Positions 1 to 5,001 of a stretch of 5,001 nt of DNA are shown here, in pieces. Below the pieces are notes generated by a model that saw nothing but the letters and a program-made list of their open reading frames with translations, searched no databases and was not told the DNA's origin. Location: assembly GCA_025458755.1 (NCBI GenBank), contig JALORT010000199.1, positions 1 through 5,001 of the forward strand, given 5' to 3'. The DNA is from Methylotetracoccus sp. (GTDB lineage Bacteria > Pseudomonadota > Gammaproteobacteria > Methylococcales > Methylococcaceae). Position numbers and translations under genes: made by a program. Each line of letters starts with the position of its first letter. Position 1 is the first letter of the stretch.

Positions 1-158
1 CCTGCGCACGGCGCACGCGACAAATTCACAAGCTCTCAGACGATCCGGCCCCCTTTGCTTTCGCCGAAGGGAGCTGCTGGAATTTTTCCTATCGCCGACT
101 GAGAAGAAGTCGGACATACTACAAAGTCTCTGAAACTCTGACTGCAACCCATCCTTCC
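1..158. other. Upstream region without a supported gene
   Basis: No gene is supported here. The region contains no ATG on the plus strand in the stretch before the operon and no Shine-Dalgarno-like purine run placed to serve position 159. A 6-bp hairpin (CCGACT at 95-100, AGTCGG at 108-113) and a run of five T (83-87) are present, but they are not arranged as an intrinsic terminator on either strand. No Fur-box-like palindrome is seen, although TonB operons are often iron-regulated. The reading frame of the first operon gene stays open leftward to the window edge, so an upstream extension of that gene cannot be excluded. The operon promoter was not found; the best -35/-10 pairs here are poor. 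Confidence 0.4.
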
Positions 159-788
159 GTGTACCCGGTACCTCGTACCCTGTCTCAATTCCTCATCGTG
201 CTGGTCTTGGGAGAGGCTCAGGCCGTCGCAGCTCCCGAAGTTCCGCCAAGCGGCGCCGTCCCGGCGGCAGCCAGGTCGCTGCAACAGCAAGTGGACGAAA
301 AGTCGCGGCAGCTTCATGCGCTAACGCAACTCGAACCGCAAGTGATGTCATTACTCCAGGGTGCCGCCGCGGCGCTCCGCATACGGGTCGAAGAAGGCCC
401 GCCCTTTCAGCGTGAGGAACGGCTCGCGCGTCTTGACCGTCTCAACCGGCTGCTCAGTGACCCCGTCGTGGAAATTGCCGAAAAGTACAGCCGGGTCTTA
501 GAGGCCTACCGCATCGAACTCGACTTCAGCCGCACCATCGAAGCCTACCGTGCCAACCTTGCCGATGGCGAAACGCGCTTGGTTGATTTCCTGAGTCTCG
601 GCCGCTTGGCGCTCTATTACCAAACGCTGGACGGCAAGGAATCCGGAATCTGGCTGAACAATCATCGGCGTTGGCAGCGTCTATCCGGCGAGGACAACGA
701 AAAAATCACGGACGGATTACGCGCCGCGCGCAAGCTGACGCCCCCCGACCTGATCGTGCTTCCCCTGCCTGGACCCCGGACCCAATGA
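159..788 (+). CDS. DUF3450 family periplasmic protein of a TonB2-type operon
   Basis: The 209-residue product matches what I know of DUF3450, a family encoded at the head of TtpC/ExbB/ExbD/TonB operons. Seen in the sequence: a hydrophobic N-terminus (residues 11-18) followed by AVAA near 22-25, consistent with a Sec signal peptide; a predicted helical, coiled-coil-prone stretch at 38-75; and the family core at about 98-195 with the segments AEKYSRVLEAYRIE (107-120), RTIEAYR (125-131), GRLALYYQTLDG (148-159) and GLRAARK (186-192). Its biochemical role is not established; a periplasmic partner of TtpC and the TonB motor is inferred from context. The protein is shorter than the roughly 250 residues I expect, mainly in the N-terminal helix. 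The GTG start at 159 was chosen because it gives a signal peptide, but it has no clear ribosome binding site, so the start is uncertain. The stop overlaps the next start by 4 bases. Confidence 0.85.
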   Translation: MYPVPRTLSQFLIVLVLGEAQAVAAPEVPPSGAVPAAARSLQQQVDEKSRQLHALTQLEPQVMSLLQGAAAALRIRVEEGPPFQREERLARLDRLNRLLSDPVVEIAEKYSRVLEAYRIELDFSRTIEAYRANLADGETRLVDFLSLGRLALYYQTLDGKESGIWLNNHRRWQRLSGEDNEKITDGLRAARKLTPPDLIVLPLPGPRTQ

Positions 789-2056
789 ACGCCGCGCAGA
801 GGCTCGCGGCGGGGTTGGTGTGCCTGCTCGGCACCGTGGCCGCACCGGATCATGCGATGGCGGCAGATCCTCCAACCGCCACCCCGGAGAGCCGCAACCC
901 GCGCCCCGCACAGCTGCAGGAACTCGATGCGAAACTGGCGGCCGCACGCGAGGCTGTCGAAGCTCTGCTGCTGCAAGTGCGCGAGAGCGCAACGGCGCTG
1001 CAACCCTTCTACAGGGAACGTCCTCCCGCCGGGGATGCTGCAGCACAGCGGGCATTGCTCGAGGCACTCGCCGACCCCACACACGTTCCGTCGGCGGACG
1101 AATTGAGCCGCCTGTTCATCAATCTTCAGCTGCAGCTCGATGCCCTCGGGAGCACGTCGATCGACCGCGAGCCGGTTTACCGTCCGGACGGCCGCGTGGT
1201 CGAACGGGACGTGCTGCACATCGGCGGGTTCGGCTGGGTCGCTGATGGTCGGTATCTGGTGTACCAGCCCGAAGCGGACAAGCTGGTCGAACTGACCCGC
1301 CAGCCGGCCGCTGGACTGCTCGCCCTGGCAAGCCAGTACATGAGCACCTCCAGCGAATCACTTGCTGCAGTGGCCGTCGACCCGAGCGGCGGGCAAACCC
1401 TGCAGCTGGTGGTTCAGATCCCCAATCTTGGTGAGCGGATCAGGCAAGGGGGGCCGGTCGGTTACCTGATACTCGCCCTCGGACTGACCGCACTGGCTCT
1501 GAGCGGATACCGATTCTCCAAACTGCACCGCGACGAGCAAGGCATCCGGCGCCAACTGAACCGGGCCGAGCCTAGGCCGGACAACCCTTTGGGCCGGATA
1601 CTGACTCGTTTGAAGGAGGCGCCCGGGACCGACGCCGAAACGCTGAATCTGGCGGCCGATCAGGCCCTGCTGACCGAACAGGAGCGTCTGGAGCGCTCGC
1701 TGCCGATGCTGCGCCTGCTGGCGGCGATTGCGCCGATGCTCGGCCTGCTCGGGACCGTGAGCGGCATGATTGCCACGTTTCAGGCCATTGCGCTGCACGG
1801 CTCCGGCGATCCGAAACTCATGTCGGCTGGCATTTCCGAAGCCTTGGTCACCACCGTCGAAGGACTGGTGACGGCGATCCCGATCCTGCTGCTGCACAGC
1901 TTACTGGTGAGCAAGAGCGCGCGTTTGGCCTCATTGCTGGAGGCGCAGAGCGCCGCCACCATCGCCCGTCGTCTGGACGCAGCCGGCGCCGAACCGCCGG
2001 ATCGGACAGCTCACGCTCGTTCCCCACTGCCGCAGCCCTTGGGGCGCGCCATTTAA
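785..2056 (+). CDS. ttpC: TtpC-like MotA/TolQ/ExbB proton channel protein with periplasmic N-terminal domain
   Basis: This 423-residue protein has the architecture of TtpC, the large ExbB-like partner in Vibrio TonB2 systems. Seen in order: a signal peptide (residues 1 to about 26, ending AMA); a coiled-coil-prone helix at 42-74; a periplasmic domain to about 215 ending in VDPSGG (198-203) and the segment before RIRQGGPVGY (218-227); a first membrane segment at about 224-243; a cytoplasmic stretch; then the MotA/TolQ/ExbB core, with membrane segments at about 310-332 (PMLGLLGTVSGM) and 350-374 (SEALVTTVEGL). It probably works with ExbB, ExbD and TonB at the inner membrane in using the proton motive force. 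I chose the ATG at 785 rather than the upstream in-frame start at 671 because it gives a clean signal peptide and forms an ATGA overlap with the DUF3450 stop; the 671 extension lies wholly within the previous gene. The symbol rests on architecture and gene order, not on a database match. Confidence 0.88.
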   Translation: MNAAQRLAAGLVCLLGTVAAPDHAMAADPPTATPESRNPRPAQLQELDAKLAAAREAVEALLLQVRESATALQPFYRERPPAGDAAAQRALLEALADPTHVPSADELSRLFINLQLQLDALGSTSIDREPVYRPDGRVVERDVLHIGGFGWVADGRYLVYQPEADKLVELTRQPAAGLLALASQYMSTSSESLAAVAVDPSGGQTLQLVVQIPNLGERIRQGGPVGYLILALGLTALALSGYRFSKLHRDEQGIRRQLNRAEPRPDNPLGRILTRLKEAPGTDAETLNLAADQALLTEQERLERSLPMLRLLAAIAPMLGLLGTVSGMIATFQAIALHGSGDPKLMSAGISEALVTTVEGLVTAIPILLLHSLLVSKSARLASLLEAQSAATIARRLDAAGAEPPDRTAHARSPLPQPLGRAI

Positions 2057-2058
2057 AG

Positions 2059-2580
2059 ATGCCCGAAGCGACACCCGGCGCGCTGTCCATCGCTCTGCAA
2101 CTGGCCGAACAGCGAATCGAAGACCTGATGGCGGTTGGCGGCCCGGTCATGTGGCCGCTGGCGGCAGTCTCGGTGCTGCTGTGGACGCTCATCGTCGAAC
2201 GCTACTGGGCCCTTTTTCGCCTACTGCCCCTGGTATTCGGCGACTTGCCTCCGCCAAAGTCCGCCGCCGACCGCATCACCACGCTGAATACGGCCCGGCT
2301 GGCGTTGCAGCGGCACCTGCGGATGATCCGCACGCTCGCAGGCATCCTGCCGATGCTTGGATTGCTGGGCACGGTCACCGGCATCGTCGAGACTTTCGAC
2401 CTGATCCGCCTGTTTGGCAGTGCTGATCCAAGGATCATCGCGCACGGCGTTTCGCAGGCACTGATCACCACCCTGTCGGGCCTGGTCATGGGATTGTTCG
2501 GGGTTGGTCTTGGCTACCATCTGGCGCGGCGGGCCCGATTCCTGGAACGCGGCGTCGCCGAGAACCTGAGTCGCCGATGA
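2059..2580 (+). CDS. exbB: ExbB, MotA/TolQ/ExbB proton channel family protein
   Basis: The 173-residue product is a compact ExbB of the kind found beside TtpC. Three membrane segments are visible at about residues 27-46, 92-115 and 133-156. The second contains the family signature ILPMLGLLGTVTGIVETF (96-113), and the third begins GVSQALITTLSGLVMG (130-145). ExbB oligomers surround ExbD in the inner membrane and form the stator of the TonB energising motor; that is family knowledge. It lacks the long N-terminal periplasmic part of its upstream neighbour, so the operon encodes two different channel-type proteins. The start lies 2 bases after the ttpC stop, with only a weak purine stretch upstream, so translational coupling is likely. 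The stop overlaps the exbD start as ATGA (2577-2580). Confidence 0.94.
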   Translation: MPEATPGALSIALQLAEQRIEDLMAVGGPVMWPLAAVSVLLWTLIVERYWALFRLLPLVFGDLPPPKSAADRITTLNTARLALQRHLRMIRTLAGILPMLGLLGTVTGIVETFDLIRLFGSADPRIIAHGVSQALITTLSGLVMGLFGVGLGYHLARRARFLERGVAENLSRR

Positions 2581-3011
2581 CCCGCCGCCGTATCTCACGA
2601 TTCACCCGTGCCGACGGCGACGACAGCGCCAGCGTGATCGATCTCACGCCGTTGATCGACATGGTGTTCATCCTGCTAATTTTCTTTCTGGTCACGAGCT
2701 CGTTCATCCGTGAATCCGCAATCGAAGTCCAGCGGCCAAAGGCGGCGACGGCCATGCTTGCCAAGGATGCCAAGGCAACCGTGACGATCACCGCGGACGG
2801 CCAGATCTGGCTGAACGATGCGTCAGTGGATATCCGGCTGTTGCGTTCGCGAATCGAGCAACTCGGACTTGGTGGAGCGAACGGCTCGGCGGTGATTCTG
2901 GCCGACACGGCGACGCCGACTGGTCTCCTGGTCAAGACCATGGACCAAATCCGGCTGGCCGGTATCACCTCGATCTCCGTCGCCGCCAGTTCCGATGCCG
3001 AGAGGCCGTGA
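2577..3011 (+). CDS. exbD: ExbD, biopolymer transport protein (ExbD/TolR family)
   Basis: This 144-residue protein has the classic ExbD/TolR layout: a short basic cytoplasmic N-terminus (MTRRR), a single membrane helix at about 24-41, then a periplasmic domain. The helix reads LTPLIDMVFILLIFFLV and contains Asp28, the position of the essential proton-carrying aspartate of the family (Asp25 in E. coli ExbD). The periplasmic part has the expected alternating strand/helix pattern, for example KATVTITADGQIWLN (66-80) and the C-terminal segment GITSISVAA (128-136). ExbD sits in the ExbB pore and passes proton-motive-force energy to TonB. Length is normal for the family. It overlaps exbB by 4 bases (ATGA) and tonB by 4 bases (GTGA), so expression should be tightly coupled to both. 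Confidence 0.96.
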   Translation: MTRRRISRFTRADGDDSASVIDLTPLIDMVFILLIFFLVTSSFIRESAIEVQRPKAATAMLAKDAKATVTITADGQIWLNDASVDIRLLRSRIEQLGLGGANGSAVILADTATPTGLLVKTMDQIRLAGITSISVAASSDAERP

Positions 3012-3871
3012 GCAGCCTTCACCCGCAGTGGTCGATCGAACGTGTCGGCGGGTTGATGAGCGCCCTGATCCTCGCCGGCTTGGTCAACCTCCTCATCCTG
3101 CTGCTGATCGACGCGCTGGTGGGTCATCGCAGTCTGCTCACGCCTCCCGCCGCTAGCCCGCGTCCGATCAGTTTCATCCGCACGGTCTCCAAACCGCCGC
3201 GCGAGGAGCCAAAAAAAGCAGTCACCTCCGAGCGGCCCGCGGTCTCAGAACCGCGGAACAGCCCCCGCTCGGGAGGAACGCGCGGTGCCGCCGGCTCGAC
3301 TGCAAGCAGTCGCCGGCCGGCCGTTCCGCAGCGAAGGACGGTGACAAAACCCGCACCGCAGCCAGCTCCTCGGCCGGTTGGGCCGGTCCGAGATTCACGG
3401 CCGCCGGCGGTGCCGGCGCCCCGCATCGATACCCCCCGCGAGGGAACCGGCGCCCCCCTCGCCCCCATTGCGGGCAGCACGCCGCGCGTCACGGGCCCGC
3501 CCGGACACTGGAACCCCGGACCCGGCGGGCGGGGCGGCAAAGGGCAGGGCGCAGCATCCAGCGGGCACGGCGGTACTGACGGCGGCGGCAGAGGCACCAG
3601 CGACGTCGCGGTGCTGTCGCGGGTGTTGCCGCATTATCCGGAGTCGGCCCGGAGCCGCCGCATCGAAGGCTGGGTCTCGGTCGAACTGACCATTGCCAAA
3701 ACCGGTTCGGTAATGAGCGCGAAAGTCATCGATGCCAGTCCGACGCAGATGTTCGACCAAGCCGCTCTCGAAGCGGTCAGGCGCTGGAAATTCAAACCCG
3801 CATACCGCAATGGAGAACCTGCAGAGCAGCGCGTCCGGCAGACCATCCGCTTTCGTCTCGACCGAAGGTAA
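3008..3871 (+). CDS. tonB: TonB energy transducer
   Basis: The 287-residue product has the three-part TonB structure. A single N-terminal membrane helix lies at about residues 16-38. A long low-complexity linker follows at about 45-198: its first part is rich in Pro, Lys and Arg (PPREEPKK, PAPQPAPRPVGP) and its last part (about 164-197) is Gly-rich. The C-terminal TonB domain spans about 200-287 and contains LPHYPESARSRRIEGWVSV (207-225), a Phe-Asp segment at 249-250 and EAVRRWKFKPA (255-265), close to the E. coli TonB pattern. TonB links the ExbB/ExbD motor to the TonB box of outer-membrane receptors for siderophores, haem, cobalamin and similar ligands. The GTG start is supported by the GTGA overlap with exbD; the next in-frame ATG (3056) would cut into the start of the membrane helix. 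The helix has no histidine, unlike E. coli TonB, which carries a functionally important His20. No receptor gene is in view, so the substrate is unknown. Confidence 0.94.
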   Translation: MSSLHPQWSIERVGGLMSALILAGLVNLLILLLIDALVGHRSLLTPPAASPRPISFIRTVSKPPREEPKKAVTSERPAVSEPRNSPRSGGTRGAAGSTASSRRPAVPQRRTVTKPAPQPAPRPVGPVRDSRPPAVPAPRIDTPREGTGAPLAPIAGSTPRVTGPPGHWNPGPGGRGGKGQGAASSGHGGTDGGGRGTSDVAVLSRVLPHYPESARSRRIEGWVSVELTIAKTGSVMSAKVIDASPTQMFDQAALEAVRRWKFKPAYRNGEPAEQRVRQTIRFRLDRR

Positions 3872-3946
3872 CGAAAACCCGTGTCTGCCGGTGCGCGCGG
3901 ATAAGGCAGCACCGCAGAACGGTCCTGAAACTAGTCCCGTCCATCC

Positions 3947-3975
3947 TGGACAAGCTCATATTGCAGCGCAATAAT
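3947..3975 (+). promoter_or_regulatory. Predicted sigma70-type promoter for the PepSY gene
   Basis: A -35 element TGGACA (3947-3952) and a -10 element AATAAT (3970-3975) are separated by exactly 17 bases. Each differs from the consensus (TTGACA, TATAAT) at one position. Transcription would begin near 3981-3984, leaving a short leader of about 25 bases before the ATG at 4007. It lies in a locally less GC-rich stretch. This implies that the PepSY gene can be expressed independently of the TonB operon. Confidence 0.6.
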
Positions 3976-3991
3976 CCCTGCTCCAATCGAG

Positions 3992-3997
3992 AAGGAG
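3992..3997 (+). promoter_or_regulatory. Shine-Dalgarno AAGGAG for the PepSY gene
   Basis: AAGGAG ends 9 bases before the ATG at 4007. It is the only strong ribosome binding site in the window; the operon genes upstream have weak or no such sites. It fixes the start of the PepSY gene and suggests efficient translation. Confidence 0.8.
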
Positions 3998-4006
3998 TGA
4001 TCCGCC

Positions 4007-4519
4007 ATGAAACGACAGAGGCTTCTACTTGCCGCAGCCATCGCCGCCGCCCTCGGCATGAACGCCATCCGCGCGGAGGCCGCGTCGGGCATCGACGCCT
4101 GCATGGACACTGTCAGTGCCCAATATCCCGGCAACGTAGTCAAGGTCGAGCGCAAAATCGAGGGAGGAGAACCGATCTACGAATTCGATGTCCGCGGCAA
4201 GGACGGCAAAATGTACGACATCGAATGCAGCGCCAAGACCGGCAAGATCACCGAGGTGGAGGAGGAAGTCGAAACGCCCGACCACCCGAGGTTCAAGGAA
4301 AAGGTGAAGTTCAGCCTCGATCAAGCCAAAGAGATCGCGCTGCAAAAGCACCCGGGCAAGATTGTCGAGATCGAATATGAGATCGAGTCGGACGGCGCCG
4401 CCTCCTACGAATTCGACATCGTCGGCAAGGACGGCAAGGAGATGAAGGTCGAAGTCGACGCCACGACCGGCAAGATCGTCGAAGCCAACGAGGAAACCTG
4501 GCAGATCGGCATCGAATGA
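4007..4519 (+). CDS. Exported protein with two tandem PepSY domains
   Basis: The 170-residue product begins with a clear Sec signal peptide (MKRQR, then a hydrophobic stretch at 6-19, likely cut near AEA at 23-25). The mature part is strongly acidic and consists of two PepSY-type repeats, about residues 28-85 and 100-162. They align by hand at about half of the positions and share YEFDV/I, GKDGK and TGKI; these motifs fall at 58-62, 64-68 and 78-81 in repeat 1 and at 134-138, 140-144 and 154-157 in repeat 2. Cys32 and Cys74 are the only cysteines, and both belong to the first repeat, so a disulfide is possible. PepSY domains occur in protease propeptides and in small periplasmic proteins, where they are thought to bind or inhibit partners; the target here is unknown. 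The gene has its own promoter and ribosome binding site and probably is not part of the TonB operon, although a link to it through readthrough cannot be excluded. Location is inferred to be periplasmic. Confidence 0.9.
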   Translation: MKRQRLLLAAAIAAALGMNAIRAEAASGIDACMDTVSAQYPGNVVKVERKIEGGEPIYEFDVRGKDGKMYDIECSAKTGKITEVEEEVETPDHPRFKEKVKFSLDQAKEIALQKHPGKIVEIEYEIESDGAASYEFDIVGKDGKEMKVEVDATTGKIVEANEETWQIGIE

Positions 4520-4789
4520 CGCTCGGCGTCGCCCGGATGCGCCCCGAAGATCCGGAGCCCCGTCGCGCGGTCGAGAACAACAATGGAACCGCCAAGGCTC
4601 GTGACAGTCTCCATGGGGCAGCAACGAGATGGCGAGACCACGGTGCAGCCTTCATCCATCAGCGGCGGGCGGGCTCGGCGGCGGCAAAGCTGCTGGCGCC
4701 GGTAGCACGACGGCCGGATCCGCAGTCTCGGGACTTGCCTCGCTGGTCAACCTGACGGGTAACGGGAATCCGCTGGACCATAAACTGCG
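4520..4789. other. Gap between PepSY gene and CRISPR array, no gene seen
   Basis: These 270 bases contain only short open frames. The longest plus-strand one (4629-4910) runs into the CRISPR repeats and has no ribosome binding site or recognisable domain. Two small hairpins follow the PepSY stop: GACGC/GCGTC at 4518-4530 and CCGGAT/ATCCGG at 4533-4555. Neither has a T run, so an intrinsic terminator is not supported. I found no further decayed CRISPR repeat in this stretch. Confidence 0.5.
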
Positions 4790-4826
4790 GACGGTCGGCA
4801 AGGTGATGCGTCAAGCCGGGAGATAC
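4790..4826 (-). repeat. Degenerate terminal CRISPR repeat
   Basis: The right 14 bases (4813-4826, AAGCCGGGAGATAC) match the intact repeat exactly, while the rest shows essentially no similarity. In transcript orientation the 5' part is kept and the 3' part, including the second stem arm and the ATTGAAAC handle, is lost. This is the usual state of the last, leader-distal repeat. The left boundary is set only by assuming the standard 37-base length. Confidence 0.8.
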
Positions 4827-4860
4827 TGGCTCGGGGCTCGCGATGCGGCGCGGGTCATCG

Positions 4861-4897
4861 GTTTCAATCCACTCCCGGCGATTAAGCCGGGAGATAC
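4861..4897 (-). repeat. CRISPR repeat, intact copy
   Basis: This 37-base copy is identical to the one at 4933-4969. Its stem arms are at 4872-4879 and 4886-4893, with the loop at 4880-4885. In the transcript the handle ATTGAAAC comes from 4861-4868 and would form the 5' tag of the crRNA carrying the 4827-4860 spacer. Confidence 0.95.
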
Positions 4898-4932
4898 GAA
4901 ATTATCATGAACTCAGACCTTATCCCTATCAA

Positions 4933-4969
4933 GTTTCAATCCACTCCCGGCGATTAAGCCGGGAGATAC
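4933..4969 (-). repeat. CRISPR repeat, intact copy
   Basis: This is the second perfect 37-base copy, with stem arms at 4944-4951 and 4958-4965. It lies between the 35-base AT-rich spacer (4898-4932) and a spacer that runs off the right edge from 4970. Confidence 0.95.
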
Positions 4970-5001
4970 CATCATCAGGAACGGCTGGCACAGGGGCAAC
5001 T

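Larger units (their letters stand above)
3872..4006. other. Intergenic region between tonB and the PepSY gene
   Basis: This 135-base gap separates the TonB operon from the next transcription unit. It holds a 6-bp hairpin (CGGTGC at 3889-3894 pairing with GCACCG at 3909-3914, extendable by CTG/CAG across a one-base bulge) that could slow or end the upstream transcript. It lacks a following T run, so it is not a convincing intrinsic terminator. The promoter and ribosome binding site for the downstream gene fill the right half and are listed separately. Confidence 0.4.
4790..5001 (-). CRISPR. Leader-distal end of a CRISPR array, continuing past the right edge
   Basis: Two identical 37-base repeats lie at 4861-4897 and 4933-4969, separated by a 35-base spacer. 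A third, half-decayed repeat ends at 4826, followed by a 34-base spacer (4827-4860), and a further spacer starts at 4970 and is cut by the window edge at 32 bases. Each intact repeat contains a perfect 8-bp stem, CTCCCGGC with GCCGGGAG, around a GATTAA loop. On the minus strand the repeat begins GTATCTCCC and ends GTGGATTGAAAC, the latter containing the ATTGAAAC handle common to many type I and type III repeats. Together with the decayed repeat at the left, this indicates leftward transcription with the leader off the right edge. The end GTGGATTGAAAC resembles subtype I-C repeats, but 37 bases is longer than usual for I-C, so the subtype is left open. No cas gene is in the window. Confidence 0.93.

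Noticed and set aside
1..158. Search for a Fur box ahead of the TonB operon
   Set aside because: No AT-rich palindrome of the GATAAT type is present, so iron control is not supported by this sequence.
36..317. Minus-strand open frame of 93 codons
   Set aside because: It overlaps the start of the DUF3450 gene, has no recognisable domain and looks like a GC-rich shadow frame.
671..784. N-terminal extension of the TtpC-like protein to an upstream ATG
   Set aside because: The extension is basic and low in hydrophobicity, lies inside the previous gene, and would bury the signal peptide seen from 785.
3124..3597. Long minus-strand frame opposite the tonB linker
   Set aside because: It is the complement of Pro/Gly-rich coding sequence, which lacks stops by composition; the plus-strand TonB is certain.
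3889..3914. Possible terminator hairpin after tonB
   Set aside because: The stem is only 6 bp with a 14-base loop and no T run follows.
4518..4555. Possible terminator hairpins after the PepSY gene
   Set aside because: Both stems are short (5 and 6 bp) and neither is followed by a T run.
4025..4624. 199-codon minus-strand frame opposite the PepSY gene
   Set aside because: Its sequence is the antisense of repeated GAC/GAG/AAG-type codons and has no domain of its own; the plus-strand gene has a promoter, ribosome binding site and signal peptide.
4629..4910. Plus-strand frame of 93 codons running into the CRISPR repeats
   Set aside because: Part of the product would be translated CRISPR repeat, there is no ribosome binding site, and no family is recognisable.

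Overview
This is a GC-rich window that reads like the chromosome of a proteobacterium, most plausibly a gammaproteobacterium. The main pointer is the gene order DUF3450, TtpC-like ExbB, ExbB, ExbD, TonB, which matches the TonB2-type energy-transduction operons known from Vibrio and many other gammaproteobacteria. High GC and a 37-nt CRISPR repeat would fit a purple-sulfur-type or environmental lineage, but the species cannot be fixed from this sequence.

Layout. Positions 1-158 hold no gene I can support. Positions 159-3871 form one compact plus-strand operon of five genes: a secreted DUF3450 coiled-coil protein (159-788), a TtpC-like protein with a signal peptide, periplasmic coiled-coil domain and ExbB-type channel core (785-2056), a short ExbB (2059-2580), ExbD (2577-3011) and TonB (3008-3871). 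Three junctions are 4-base start/stop overlaps and the fourth is a 2-base gap, so translation is probably coupled throughout. ExbB and ExbD should form the proton-motive-force motor, TonB should carry energy across the periplasm to outer-membrane receptors, and DUF3450 and TtpC are the extra periplasmic parts typical of TonB2-type systems. The TPR-protein gene that often ends such operons is not seen.

Positions 3872-4006 are intergenic and carry a good sigma70-type promoter (3947-3975) and Shine-Dalgarno for a separate gene, 4007-4519. It encodes an exported, acidic protein made of two PepSY repeats. Positions 4520-4789 hold no convincing gene.

From about 4790 to the right edge is the end of a CRISPR array: two identical 37-nt repeats, one half-degenerate repeat, two complete spacers (34 and 35 nt) and the start of a third. 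The repeat reads toward an ATTGAAAC end on the minus strand, and the decayed repeat is leftmost. Both facts indicate that the array is transcribed leftward and that this is its leader-distal end, with the leader and any cas genes beyond the right edge. No cas gene, tRNA, rRNA or insertion sequence is visible. The known-type modules dominate; I see no clear evidence of a wholly new system.
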